From Posidonia oceanica (lineage: Eukaryota; Streptophyta; Magnoliopsida; Alismatales; Posidoniaceae), in the NCBI GenBank assembly GCA_037176725.1, contig JAZBRS010000060.1, positions 59,936,001-60,000,000 on the forward strand: 64,000 nt of DNA. Reading direction: 5' to 3'. Under the pieces are notes generated by a model, which did not search any database, had not been told where the DNA came from, and was given only the letters and a program-made list of their open reading frames with translations. Below are positions 1 through 8,638 of this stretch, in pieces. Both the position numbers and the translations under genes were made by a program. Position 1 is the first letter of the stretch. The number at the start of each line of letters is the position of its first letter.

Positions 1-1043
1 CTTGTTTTTCTTATGTTTATTAGGTTAAGTCTTTTGCCTTCTTTAATTACTTGTTTTAGTGTTTGATTTTTAATTCTCCTTTTTAGGGTTTGTCTTTTAG
101 TTCTTCTGATGGGGTTTTTATTTTTGGTGGGTTTAGATCTCATTTTAGTTTTTTCCTTGATTTTTCAGTGTTTTCTTTTGATTTGTTTTGCATTTTTTAG
201 TTTGCATGTTTGGTTTTTCTTTTAACTTGATTTAGTTAAGTTTAAGTTGTTAATTGCTTGTTTAATACATTTTTAAATATTTTTCTTAGGGTTCTGATTT
301 GCTTCTTTTGTGTTTTGAGATTTTACAGATTTTTATGGGTTTTTGTGGATTTTTGCAGAAGGGAGAAAAGAAAAAGAGAATGAAGAAAGAAATGGGAAAA
401 AGAGGGAAATAAAAGGAAAAGAGATAGGTTGGAGGAAAACGATTTTTTTAAAATTCAGAAAAAGTGTTAAAAATAAAGTAAAAATAGGGATAAGATAGAG
501 GAAGGATAGAAGCACAGAGGGGGCCCACAGCCAGACCAGAAAAAGGATAAGAAAGGGATGAAAAGAGAGATGATAATCAGGAGAGAGAGAGGAGAGAGAA
601 AATGATAATCCCGGAGAGAGAAAAGGATAATTTGGGTGAAAGAGGGTCTTAAAGGTTTCGGAATGTGGTGAAAATTGGTGAGTGGGTAGTCTAGGATTTG
701 AAGTCTTGGTTCTGAAGTTTTGGTTTGATTCTAAGGAGGTTTTGGAGGGGTTTCAAGGTGTAGAAAAAGGGTAGTTTCACCTAGGTTTTCTAGGGTTTTT
801 GGGAATGGGTTAGGTTTGGAAATTTCTAAGTTCTTGGGTAGGTTTGTTGGGTGGATAGTGGTGGATTTTCCTATGATTTTTGGTTAGGTTTTGAGGTTGG
901 GAAGGGGGGTAAAGGTTTAGGCCAAGACGGGCTGATTTTGAAGGGTAAAGAGGAGGGTTAGGGTTAGGGTTTGGTTGGGGTTTGAACCAGCAATCACTAG
1001 GAGGGCTCCAAGGGTCCGGGCCTGCCAAGATGGGGTGTCAACA
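1..1043 (-). mobile_element. 3' LTR of element 1, partial (first 1043 bp of the LTR in element orientation)
   Basis: On the minus strand this begins TGTTGACACCCC at 1043 and runs out of the window. It matches 19447-20491 of the 5' LTR. By eye I count about six substitutions and one 2-bp indel in a GA microsatellite. That is about 0.6 percent divergence and indicates a recent insertion. The segment holds purine-rich stretches on the plus strand (360-640) and a short GGGTTA run at 955-973. Confidence 0.92.
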
Positions 1044-1111
1044 GATGCCCCTCCCTGAGCGAGGGCAAGCGGAGCGCGGCCGCTGCTCAGGGTTGACAAG
1101 ACACCCCATCT
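1028..1111. repeat. Nested inverted repeat spanning the LTR/PPT junction
   Basis: AGATGGGGTGTC (1028-1039, the LTR end) is complementary to GACACCCCATCT (1100-1111). Inside it CCCTGAGC (1053-1060) pairs with GCTCAGGG (1085-1092) and AGCGG (1068-1072) with CCGCT (1080-1084). The PPT sits inside this stem-loop. The layout is preserved in element 2 (about 62878-62962), where the inner AGCGG/CCGCT stem is less perfect. Confidence 0.75.
1044..1059 (-). promoter_or_regulatory. Polypurine tract for plus-strand priming, element 1
   Basis: The minus strand reads CTCAGGGAGGGGCATC immediately before the LTR start TGTTGAC. Position and purine content fit a Ty3/gypsy PPT. The identical arrangement recurs at 62894-62909 in element 2. 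Confidence 0.8.
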
Positions 1112-1582
1112 GACCGGCGGGAGCAGCGGGTTGCTATGGGCGTGAGCTACTTATTCGGCGGATGCACCGAAGATCGTAGCCCGTTGCCGCAATGCAAGAT
1201 GCCAGTGCAGATGGATGCTGTGCTGTGTGTATGCATGCTGATGCAAATGCCATGCAAGAGTTAGTATAAATGTTAGTGCAGCTATAAGAAAATGCTGATG
1301 CTGTGCAAGTGATACTGGAGTAATATGCAGTGCTAGCTAAGAAAGTGCAGAGATGATGCAGGAGAAATGATAAAAAGGTGCGATGTGGCACGAATATCTG
1401 GCAAGGAGGCCAGACTTGCGCGACAAAGCAAAGGAAAGCAAGGTGCAGCTGGTCTCCGCTCGGGGAGCAAGCTAGCAGGAAAGAAGGGTGCGAGGGGAGA
1501 GAGGCCAACTCTCCTATCGCAGGAAGGGGGTGCGCGACTTCGTCTTCCTGGGACAAGGCCGCGCCGAAAAGGAGAAAAAAAT

Positions 1583-2500
1583 GATAAGGTGATGGGCTTA
1601 TCGTCCGGATAGTTTACGGTCCTATCAACCGGGAGTGACAGTTTACGGTCCTGTCAACCGGAGGCAGTTGTGAGTGATAGTTACTGGATATCAGCCGTAT
1701 AACATGGTTGTGGGATAGTTTACGGTCCTATCAACTGGCGGATAGTTTACAGACCTATCAACTGGCGGATAGTTTACAGACCTATCAACTGGCGGATAGT
1801 TTACAGACCTATCAACTGGAAGCCACAAACCATGAGGGATAGTTACTGGATATCAGCCGTATAACGCAATGCCGGATAGTTTACAGTCTATCATCTGGAG
1901 CGACAGTTTACGGTCCTGTCAACCGGCGGATAGTTTACAGACCTATCAACTGGAGGATAGTTTACAGTCCTATCAACTGGAAACGGCATGCGAGGGACAG
2001 TTACTGGATGTCAGCCGTATAACATGATTGCGCGTGGTAGTTTACAGTCCTACCAACTGGCGGATAGTTTACAGACCTATCAACTGGAGCGACAGTTTAC
2101 GGTCCTGTCAACCGGCGGATAGTTTACAGACCTATCAACTGGAAACGCGCAATGATGAGGGATAGTTACTGGATATCAGCCGTATAATGCAATTGCTGGT
2201 GATAGTTTAGGAGTATCAGCCTAACGACAGTTTACGGTCCTGTCAACCGGTGGATAGTTTACAGACCTATCAACTGGAGGATAGTTTACAGTCCTATCAA
2301 CTGGAAACCGCAATTGCAAGGGACAGTTACTGGATGTCAGCTGTATAACGTAATTGCACGCGATAGTTTACAGACCTATCAACTGGAGCGACAGTTTACG
2401 GTCCTGTCAACCGGCGGATAGTTTACAGACCTATCAACTGGAAAAGTGCAATTACGAGGGACAGTTACTGGATGTCAGCCGTATAACACAACTGCGGGCC
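1583..2500. repeat. Multi-arm nested hairpin cluster with compensated stems
   Basis: About 21 copies of a 25-27 bp unit carry a short stem around a conserved 8-9 nt loop, as in GATAGTTTACAGACCTATC. Stems occur as GATAG/CTATC, GACAG/CTGTC and GGTAG/CTACC, with both arms always changed together. Linker units GATAGTTACTGGATATC and GACAGTTACTGGATGTC covary in the same way. Groups of three or four hairpins are enclosed by private stems: 1703-1713 with 1823-1834 (one bulge), 1865-1874 with 1984-1992 (one bulge), 2023-2035 with 2145-2157 (one mismatch), 2188-2196 with 2310-2318, and 2349-2359 with 2446-2456 (11 bp perfect). An outer pair GCAGTTGTG (1664-1672) and CACAACTGC (2487-2495) closes the set. 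A leading hairpin GATAAG/CTTATC lies at 1583-1602. Confidence 0.88.
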
Positions 2501-2699
2501 GACCATGGATCGACCAGAAGATAGTTTAGGAATATCAGCCTGAGATAGTTTCGGATATCAGCCTAGCACGAGTGATTGATAGATGATAGTTTAGGAATAT
2601 CAGTCTAAGAGTGATTGATTGATTGATAAGAGGGGGCAAGATCATGATGAGAATGATAAGATATCGGACTTATCGGCCGGCAAAGAGGGGATGAGGTAA

Positions 2700-3077
2700 T
2701 GATGAGAAGTTGATCTAAAGAGGGGGATGAGATCATGATGAGAAATTAAGCTAAAGAGGGGGATGAGATCATGATGAGAAGCTAAGCTAAAGAGGGAGAT
2801 GAGATCATGATGAGAGGTTAAGCTAAAGAGGGGGATGAGATCATGATGAGAAGCTAAGCTAAAGAGGGGGATGAGATCATGATGAGAAATTAAGCTAAAG
2901 AGGGGGATGAGATCATGATGAGAAGCTAAGCTAAAGAGGGGGATGAGATCATGATGAGAAGCTAAGCTAAAGAGGGGAATGAGATCATGATGAGAAATTA
3001 AGCTAAAGAGGGGGATGAGATCATGATGAGAAATTAAGCTAAAGAGGGGGATGAGATCATGATGAGAAGTGTTGATT
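2700..3077. repeat. 36-bp tandem repeat array in the 3' UTR
   Basis: There are about ten copies of a 36-bp unit whose core is GAGATCATGATGAGA followed by a purine-rich AAGAGGGGG segment. ATCATGAT in the core is a perfect palindrome. Copies vary mainly in the TTAAGCT/GCTAAGCT segment. The 36-bp period keeps one frame open on the minus strand, an effect of periodicity rather than coding. Confidence 0.9.
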
Positions 3078-3243
3078 GATAAGATATCGGACTTATCGGC
3101 CGGCAAAGAGGGGGTGAGGGAATGATGAGAATGATAAGATATCGGACTTATCGACCGACAAAGAAGGGATAAGGGAATGATGAGAATGATAAGATATCGG
3201 ACTTATCGACCGGCAAAGAAGGGATAAGGGAGTGATGAGAAGA
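3078..3243. repeat. 55-bp tandem repeat, likely relative of the satellite monomer
   Basis: Units start at 3078, 3133 and 3188, with a related single copy at 2655. Each carries GATAAG, a short loop, CTTATC, then CGACCGGCAAAG (GGCCGGCAAAG in some) and a purine tract. The satellite read on its minus strand has GATAAGTTTCGGACTTATC, then CGACCGG, and farther on CGACCGCAAAGG plus a purine tract. Order and sequence match closely. Confidence 0.85.
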
Positions 3244-3249
3244 AATCAT

Positions 3250-3343
3250 CCCATGACGCCAGGAACGTCATATGGGAAAGAGGGAAAGAATGATACCAAG
3301 GGGCGATCAAAAGATGCCCCTGGTGTCGGGATGACACCAGGGG
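3250..3343. repeat. Two long hairpins in the 3' UTR
   Basis: CCCATGACG (3250-3258) faces CGTCATATGGG (3266-3276), with a 2-nt bulge. CCCCTGGTGTC (3317-3327) is perfectly complementary to GACACCAGGGG (3333-3343) across the 5-nt loop GGGAT. The second has a covarying relative at 4055-4081. Confidence 0.8.
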
Positions 3344-3439
3344 TTGGCCAGCGCGTCCTTGGCATCGAAAGGAGAGAGTGATGACAAGAGTGTCGTGCTT
3401 GTCAGACGAGTAGTTTGGGGTACCAGCCTGCAAGGGACT

Positions 3440-4016
3440 CAGCTGAGGGCGATCAGCTGGGGACTCAGCTGGGGATGACCAACCGAGGAGAGTGTCAGGT
3501 TGACGGACCTTTCGCCGAGCAGTTTGGGGTGCCAGCTCGCAGAGATAATGATCCAGCTGGGGGCGACCAACTGGGGACTCGACTGGGGATGACCAGCCGA
3601 GAAGAGTGTCAGGTTGACGGACCTTTCGCCGAGCAGTTTGGGGTGCCAGCCCGCAGAGATAATGATCCAGCTGGGGGCGACCAACTGGGGACTCGACTGG
3701 GGATGACCAGCCGAGAAGAGTGTCAGGTTGACGGACCTTTCGCCGAGCAGTTTGGGGTGCCAGCCCGCAGAGATAATGATCCAGCTGGGGGCGACCAACT
3801 GGGGACTCGACTGGGGATGACCAGCCGAGAAGAGTGTCAGGTTGACGGACCTTTCGCCGAGCAGTTTGGGGTGCCAGCCCACAGAGATAATGATCCAGCT
3901 GGGGGCGACCAACTGGGGACTCGACTGGGGATGACCAGCCGAGAAGAGTGTCAGGTTGACGGACCTTTCGCCGAGCAGTTTGGGGTGCCAGCCCGCAGAG
4001 AACTCAGCTGGGGATG
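3440..4016. repeat. 114-bp tandem repeat array in the 3' UTR
   Basis: Four to five copies of a 114-bp unit are nearly identical in the middle of the array and degenerate at its edges. A diverged part-copy lies at about 4140-4290. Each unit includes AGTTTGGGGTGCCAGCC, which resembles the loop of the short hairpins upstream, and GTCAGGTTGAC, a small inverted repeat. The 114-bp period keeps frames open on both strands. I regard those frames as artefacts. Confidence 0.9.
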
Positions 4017-4054
4017 ATCAGCTGGGGATGATACCACAGGACGGCCAAAAGATG

Positions 4055-4081
4055 CCCCTGGTATCAGGATGATACCAGGGG
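4055..4081. repeat. 11-bp perfect hairpin, compensated variant of the one at 3317-3343
   Basis: CCCCTGGTATC (4055-4065) and GATACCAGGGG (4071-4081) flank the loop AGGAT. Relative to 3317-3343 one base pair has changed on both arms (GTGTC/GACAC to GTATC/GATAC). Confidence 0.85.
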
Positions 4082-4581
4082 ATGGCCGATGCGCCCCTGG
4101 CATCAGGATGCAAAGATAGATAAGCGAGTGGATGGATGATAGGTTGACGAACCCATCGCCGAGCAGTTTGGGGTGCCAGCCCGCAAGGGACTCAGCTGAG
4201 GATGAACAGCTGAGGAGGATGACAGGTTGACGGACCTTTCGCCGGGCAGTTTGGGGTGCCAGCCCGCAGAGGACTCGGCGGTCCAGCCGGGGATGACTAG
4301 CTGGGGACGCCGGACGGCGGAGCTTGGTGTCGCGGGCCTGCAGATGCTCTAGGCTCCGGATTGGGTGCTGAGGACTTCGCCGCGTTGGGATGTCTGCGAG
4401 TCTGATTAGAGGGCCCAAGATAATGATGATGATGATATACAATGCAGCAAAGAGTCTTGATGTGCAAGCAGAAAGCAGAAACAGTTTCCATTGATATGAT
4501 CTTGATAAGTACAATGCCTGCGGCAGGCCAGAAATGTACAGCACAATTTGAAAGAAGGCCACATGATGGTCGCACAAGGGC

Positions 4582-5919
4582 CTAGTCAACTCGGGCCCTC
4601 TTAGGCTGCCTGGGGCCGGGGAATAGGGGGCCGCCTGGCGGGACTTCAGTAATTGGCCAGAGCTGTCGGACTTCAGCTTCATAATCAGGAGTACATCCTG
4701 TACCTCTCACAGCTGCAATGTCTGTAGATTGGACCCCACGCTGCATCAGACTAGCAAGCTTCTTGGTTGGGGCAGTGGTGCTGAGAGGATAAGTCTGTAG
4801 AAGCTCGGGCGCTGTACTGTCAATGAAGGCGCCCTGCTGGAAGCCGAACTGGCGCATGACCCTGATTGGATGGTACTCTACGCCTGCTGTGAAGCCTGGG
4901 AGAATGATCAGCCGCGTGTCACGCGCGCTGAAGAAGATTGTGAATGGCTCTGCTGCAGAGGGAACGATGCGCCAGATCACAGCGTCATCAGTCAGTGCTG
5001 ACAGCCTCTCGTATTCGTCTTTGACGCTCTTGTCTGCTCTGGTACGGGCGCTGCTGCAGTAAGCTTCAAAAGCATGCACTTGAGGGCGCAGAAGGTCCAT
5101 CTCTAAGTTCGCGGTCAGCCAGACTTGTATAAGTGCTCCGCAACCGTGGAAGTGGCGGCAGCGATGAGAAATGCGGTCCAGCCCGCGATAAGTCTCTGCC
5201 AAGACAACTGGTGCCAGATCTATGTGCTGGGTCACCACAGCTAATGCAATCTCTGCGACCTCAATGGCCACTGTCAGTCGGCCATGAGTAAAGATTAGTT
5301 CGCCCAGAAAGCGGATGACGAATCCTCGGAGCCACAGCTCATCTCCGAGGTCAGCGCGCTTGTTCAAGATATCATCAAAGTGTGCAAGGCGAAGCATGGG
5401 CTCTGGTCCACTGGTGCAGATTAGCTTCTGTTGGCAGTCTTGAGTGGAGAGCCCAGTCAGTTGGTTCTGGACCCGGAGATATCCGTCGCGCCTCATGAAA
5501 ACAGGCGGCCCCAAGATCTTTGAAAAGCCGCATATCCGACGCACCTCTTCCAGTGTAGGTGTCAGCTCAGTTTTGTTGAAACGGAAGACATGGTGCGCCG
5601 GCTTCCAGAATCTCGCGGCGGCACGCAGAAGGTGGCGGCTGACCTCCACATCAGCAGCCTTTAGCAGCTTGGTTGGTATACCCCACAGGCGCAACTTTTC
5701 GCAGTCCTGTTGGGTGAGCCTGCTGATCCATTCTTGCAGGGTTTCCGAGCAGTGTGCGGGAGTCAGCAGAGTAGGAAAACCCATTATACTGGTTGCAGAA
5801 GACAGGCTGATTACTGCAAGGCTTGAGGTACCTGCTATCAATAAACAGTCAGATCTCGCAGGTATGTAATCACTAACAACAAGCAGAAACTGAGACTGAA
5901 AATGTAGTTCCATAGGCAT
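4582..5919 (-). CDS. Accessory ORF of the retrotransposon, DUF7745/plant-mobile-domain-like protein
   Basis: The 445-codon frame is intact. Its N-terminal half resembles the plant DUF7745/plant mobile domain family as I remember it: residues about 55-135 include LWGIPTKLLKAADV, a segment on filling an aromatic-rich core (ARFWKPAHHVFRF) and the family hallmark ELTPTLEEVRRICG. The C-terminus is basic (QPKRARVD), which could act as a nuclear localisation signal. The first ATG is at 5919, but an ATG at 5784 (residue 46, MGFPTLL) starts just before the conserved region and is preceded by a pyrimidine-rich stretch ending in CAG, a possible 3' splice site, so it may be the real start. The ORF lies downstream of integrase in sense orientation, where Tat elements often carry additional ORFs. 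Its function is unknown. Confidence 0.75.
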   Translation of the reverse strand: MPMELHFQSQFLLVVSDYIPARSDCLLIAGTSSLAVISLSSATSIMGFPTLLTPAHCSETLQEWISRLTQQDCEKLRLWGIPTKLLKAADVEVSRHLLRAAARFWKPAHHVFRFNKTELTPTLEEVRRICGFSKILGPPVFMRRDGYLRVQNQLTGLSTQDCQQKLICTSGPEPMLRLAHFDDILNKRADLGDELWLRGFVIRFLGELIFTHGRLTVAIEVAEIALAVVTQHIDLAPVVLAETYRGLDRISHRCRHFHGCGALIQVWLTANLEMDLLRPQVHAFEAYCSSARTRADKSVKDEYERLSALTDDAVIWRIVPSAAEPFTIFFSARDTRLIILPGFTAGVEYHPIRVMRQFGFQQGAFIDSTAPELLQTYPLSTTAPTKKLASLMQRGVQSTDIAAVRGTGCTPDYEAEVRQLWPITEVPPGGPLFPGPRQPKRARVD

Positions 5920-7256
5920 CTAGCAAGTGATAACAGAACATAGCAATTAAGCACTGATAAGCAGGGGGATTCTGTAGCAGTCTGGCGAACACGGGGGCGA
6001 GGGCCGGCAGGAGATCTGGACCGACGTAGCTTGAGTGTCGTCGACGCGCCCTGCTGGAGAGGAGTACTGCCTCAGGGCCTGAGCGTGTTGCAGAGCAGAG
6101 AGATTGGCGGAAGGGGAAAGGAAAGAAAGAAGATGCATGAATGCAAGATGCTAGTGATATGCTTATGAGGATGAATATTATTGGACGAATGAGTATGCTT
6201 GAATGGATGGATATGCTTGGGTGGATGGGTATGCTTGAGTGCCCTCAGCGTACGGAGTGCTTTGGTGCCTGCTGCAGAGGAAGGGAGTGGTCCTTGACTC
6301 ACTGGGCCCTACTCAGACTCTCGGCTTATTGGTGGCGCTCCGGAACAGGTTGTTGGCATTATACAGGTGGTGATATGGTGAGGACAGGCTACTGGCTGCA
6401 CTCTCAGGACCTACACCTATTCTTTCAGCTCTCTTTTTTTTTGAAAGGTTTCTCCCTCATAGGTATGCAGTCTTTCTCTGCCCCTAGCTAGGAGAAGGTA
6501 TGTGTTTGCTCTTGGGAGGATGTGGTAGACCCCTTTTCCAGGCTTGACATGCTGGGGATCTCTAGTAAAGTATGGGGGATAACGGTGCCTGTGTTTTTTG
6601 GGCTACCTTTGCCTTTTTCTTCTTCTTTTTTTTTTTGTTTTGCTTGCTTTTCTCCTTTTTTGTTTTTGTTTTTGTTCTATCTCTTTTTTTTTCTTTTTTT
6701 GCTTGATCTTTTTCCTCTTTTTTTTTTCAGGCTTTTGCTATCCCCATTCTGGTGGCAAAAGAAGGGTGCTTGAATTGTAATGGATTTAGGCTTTGGGTCT
6801 GCTGTGTGATGGGTAGGAGGAGCAGGGTTAGACTGCACATCCCTATCTCTAGGGCCGGCTTCTGTCTTCGTCTTCTGTTCCTTGGAGGTGCCCAAACCTA
6901 GATGTCTATTCTCACTTTTTTCAAGCTCACAACCTAACATTTTTTCTCCCTCAGAGGTGTATGTCCTTGTGAGATTGGGCAGTTCGCCTGTCCTTATTGG
7001 TGGTGGCTCCCTTACTCGCTAAGACATCTAAGTAGTGCCAGGTGAGGCAGGGTGACTCTTTCCAGAGCAGGCAAGCACTTCCAGTTGTCATCACCGGGCA
7101 AAAGATGTGATGCTTGAGAGGATGACGATGATGATTCGAAAAGAAAGGGTGCAAGAGCTGAAAGGATGACGATGATGATTTGAAAAGAGGTGAAGTAAGA
7201 AGGCGAGAATGTAAATGCAAGTGGGAGAAGGGCATCTGCAACGGGGCCGCTTTCGG
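5920..7256 (-). other. Non-coding spacer between integrase and the accessory ORF
   Basis: No supported gene lies here. The plus strand is strongly T-rich at about 6600-6735, so the element transcript is A/G-rich there. Short ATG-containing repeats (GGATGGATATGCTTG-like) occur at about 6165-6240. Two similar GATGACGATGATGATT copies lie at about 7120-7180. The spacer could be an intron or leader for a subgenomic transcript of the accessory ORF, which is inference only. Confidence 0.5.
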
Positions 7257-8156
7257 CTACTGATAGTACTTCTTCAGATAGCAGAGGTTGACGGGCTCAG
7301 ACTGCTCGACCTGGTCCATATCCTCAAGAGTTACAGCGCCTCCCGAAAAGATCTGCTTGACCACAAAGGGGCCACGCCAATTGGGTCGGAATTTCCCTCG
7401 ACCGTCAGGCAAATGAATGGCGCGCAAGACAAGGTCCCCTGACTGGAAGCTTCTGGGCTAGACCTTCTTCAAGAATGCTCTGGCCATTCGCTTCTGATAG
7501 CAGTGAGCGTTGTGCATGGCTTGCAATCTGCGCTCATCAATCAAGTTCAGTTGGACGCAGCGGTCTTCGACCCATTCTGCTTCTTCCAACTCAGCTTCCC
7601 GCAGGATCCGCAGAGAGGGGATCTCCACTTCAACAGGTAACACCGCTTCCATGCCGTACACCAGAGAGTACGGGGTGGCTCCTGTAGAGGTCCGGATTGA
7701 TGTCCTGTACGCCCAGAGCACGTACGGGAGCTTGTCGTGCCAATCCTTGTGGATTTCTGCCATTTTCTTCAGAATCTTGACATTGTTCTTGTTTGCAGAT
7801 TCCACTGCTCCGTTCTTCTGTGGCCGATAGGGCGAGGATCGATGGTGCTTGATCTTGAGACTTTGCAGGTATTCTTCGATCCTTTTGGCAATGAAGTTTG
7901 AGCCGTTATCAGAGATGACAGAGTGCGGGACCCCATATCGGGCAACAATATTGTTTCTGATAAATTTTTCTGTTGCCACAGCGGTGACTGTCTTGTAAGA
8001 AGCTGCTTCCACCCACTTAGTAAAGTAATCGATCGCTACCAGAATGTAACGATGACCATTTGAAGCAGCAGGGTGGATGGCGCCGATGACATCGATCCCC
8101 CAGGTGGAAAAAGGCCATGGCGAAGACATGTTGTGCAGCTGATGTGGAGGGGCCTT
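7257..8156 (-). pseudogene. Integrase remnant (DDE core plus GPF-type C-terminal domain), N-terminus lost, one internal stop
   Basis: The frame opens with KAPPHQLHNMSSPWPFSTWG, the usual entry into a Tat integrase core. Numbered from the Met at 8129, the catalytic residues are D13 (GIDVIG), D74 (ISDNGSNF) and E110 (GAVESANK). That gives 35 residues between the last two, the expected D,D35E spacing, so the core looks intact. A TAG at 7458-7456 follows KKV. Past it the same frame continues with FRPNWRGPFVVKQ, a GPY/F-type module, and ends YLKKYYQ at 7257. The HHCC zinc-binding domain that should precede the core is missing, together with all of RT and RNase H, so a large deletion ends near 8156. 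No chromodomain follows, consistent with Tat. Confidence 0.88.
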
Positions 8157-8593
8157 GCTGATTCTGCTGCTGAAATTGCCGACTGTTCTGCTGCTGAGGC
8201 TGCTGACAGTTCTGTTACTGGTTCTGCTTTCTGCTCTGTTACTGCTACTGCTTGTACTGCTGATGGTTCCTCCTCCGGGTCTTCTAATGTGCTTGGGGAG
8301 GATATGCCGGACTGGCGGCTGATCTGGTCACTGCCGCTCGATGCATTGCTCAGGTGAGGCATGGGTTGCACAAACCACCTAGACCCGCCTTCTGGTTGAA
8401 GAGTGATGAGCTCATCTGGTCTAGGGGAGTCCGGCGCTGCTGAGTCTTCTAGGACCATGATAGAAGCATGGTCCTTTTGCAGAGGAGGATCCGTAACTAC
8501 GGCTTTTCCTTTTCTTTCTGCAGCTTGATGGTCTGCCAGGTCTTCTGCCATTGACTTGAGTTGTTCTTGATAAAGCAACTCTAGGTCAGACAT
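8036..8593 (-). CDS. Ala/Ser/Glu-rich linker ORF between protease and integrase, unknown function
   Basis: The 185-codon frame starts MSDLELLYQEQLKSMAEDLA, followed by a Lys/Gly basic patch (ERKGKAVV). It continues into a low-complexity acidic region of Ala, Ser, Glu and Val coded by CTG/CAG-like runs (8145-8270 on the plus strand). It then reads out of frame through the start of the integrase core. It occupies the position where RT and RNase H should be and is probably what remains around the deletion. I recognise no domain. It may be residual linker or intron sequence rather than a real protein. Confidence 0.35.
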   Translation of the reverse strand: MSDLELLYQEQLKSMAEDLADHQAAERKGKAVVTDPPLQKDHASIMVLEDSAAPDSPRPDELITLQPEGGSRWFVQPMPHLSNASSGSDQISRQSGISSPSTLEDPEEEPSAVQAVAVTEQKAEPVTELSAASAAEQSAISAAESARPLHISCTTCLRHGLFPPGGSMSSAPSTLLLQMVIVTFW

Positions 8594-8638
8594 CCAAGAA
8601 TCGACCTAGGCTTCTATCGCCACTCCTTCTTCTTCGTC

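Larger units (their letters stand above)
1044..4581 (-). other. Hypervariable 3' untranslated region of element 1
   Basis: This 3.5 kb lies between the accessory ORF and the 3' LTR and has no credible protein-coding content. It is a succession of tandem and inverted repeats: the PPT hairpin, a spacer (1112-1580), the multi-arm hairpin cluster (1583-2500), loose hairpins of the same type (2520-2610), a 36-bp tandem array, a 55-bp tandem array, long hairpins at 3250-3343, a 114-bp tandem array, another hairpin at 4055-4081, and unique sequence to the stop of the ORF at 4582. A (GAT)n run lies at about 4423-4437. Fast-evolving 3' UTRs full of tandem repeats are known in Tat/Ogre elements and are an established source of satellites. 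Confidence 0.8.

Noticed and set aside
955..973. Telomere-like GGGTTA repeats (also near 20404 and 62814)
   Set aside because: Only about three units, of the TTAGGG rather than the usual plant TTTAGGG type, fixed at the same place in each LTR. It is part of the LTR, not a telomere.
1134..1556. Open frame of 140 codons on the minus strand in the 3' UTR, and the two overlapping plus-strand frames
   Set aside because: No recognisable domain, low-complexity Ser/Ala/Cys composition, and overlap with repeat-rich non-coding sequence.
2642..4017. Repeat-coded frames of 154 and 200 codons
   Set aside because: They consist only of the 36-bp and 114-bp tandem units, and frames on both strands are open in the second array.
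6590..6780. Phe/Leu-rich hydrophobic small protein on the plus strand
   Set aside because: Translation of a poly-T/C tract in the spacer between integrase and the accessory ORF; low complexity and antisense to the element.
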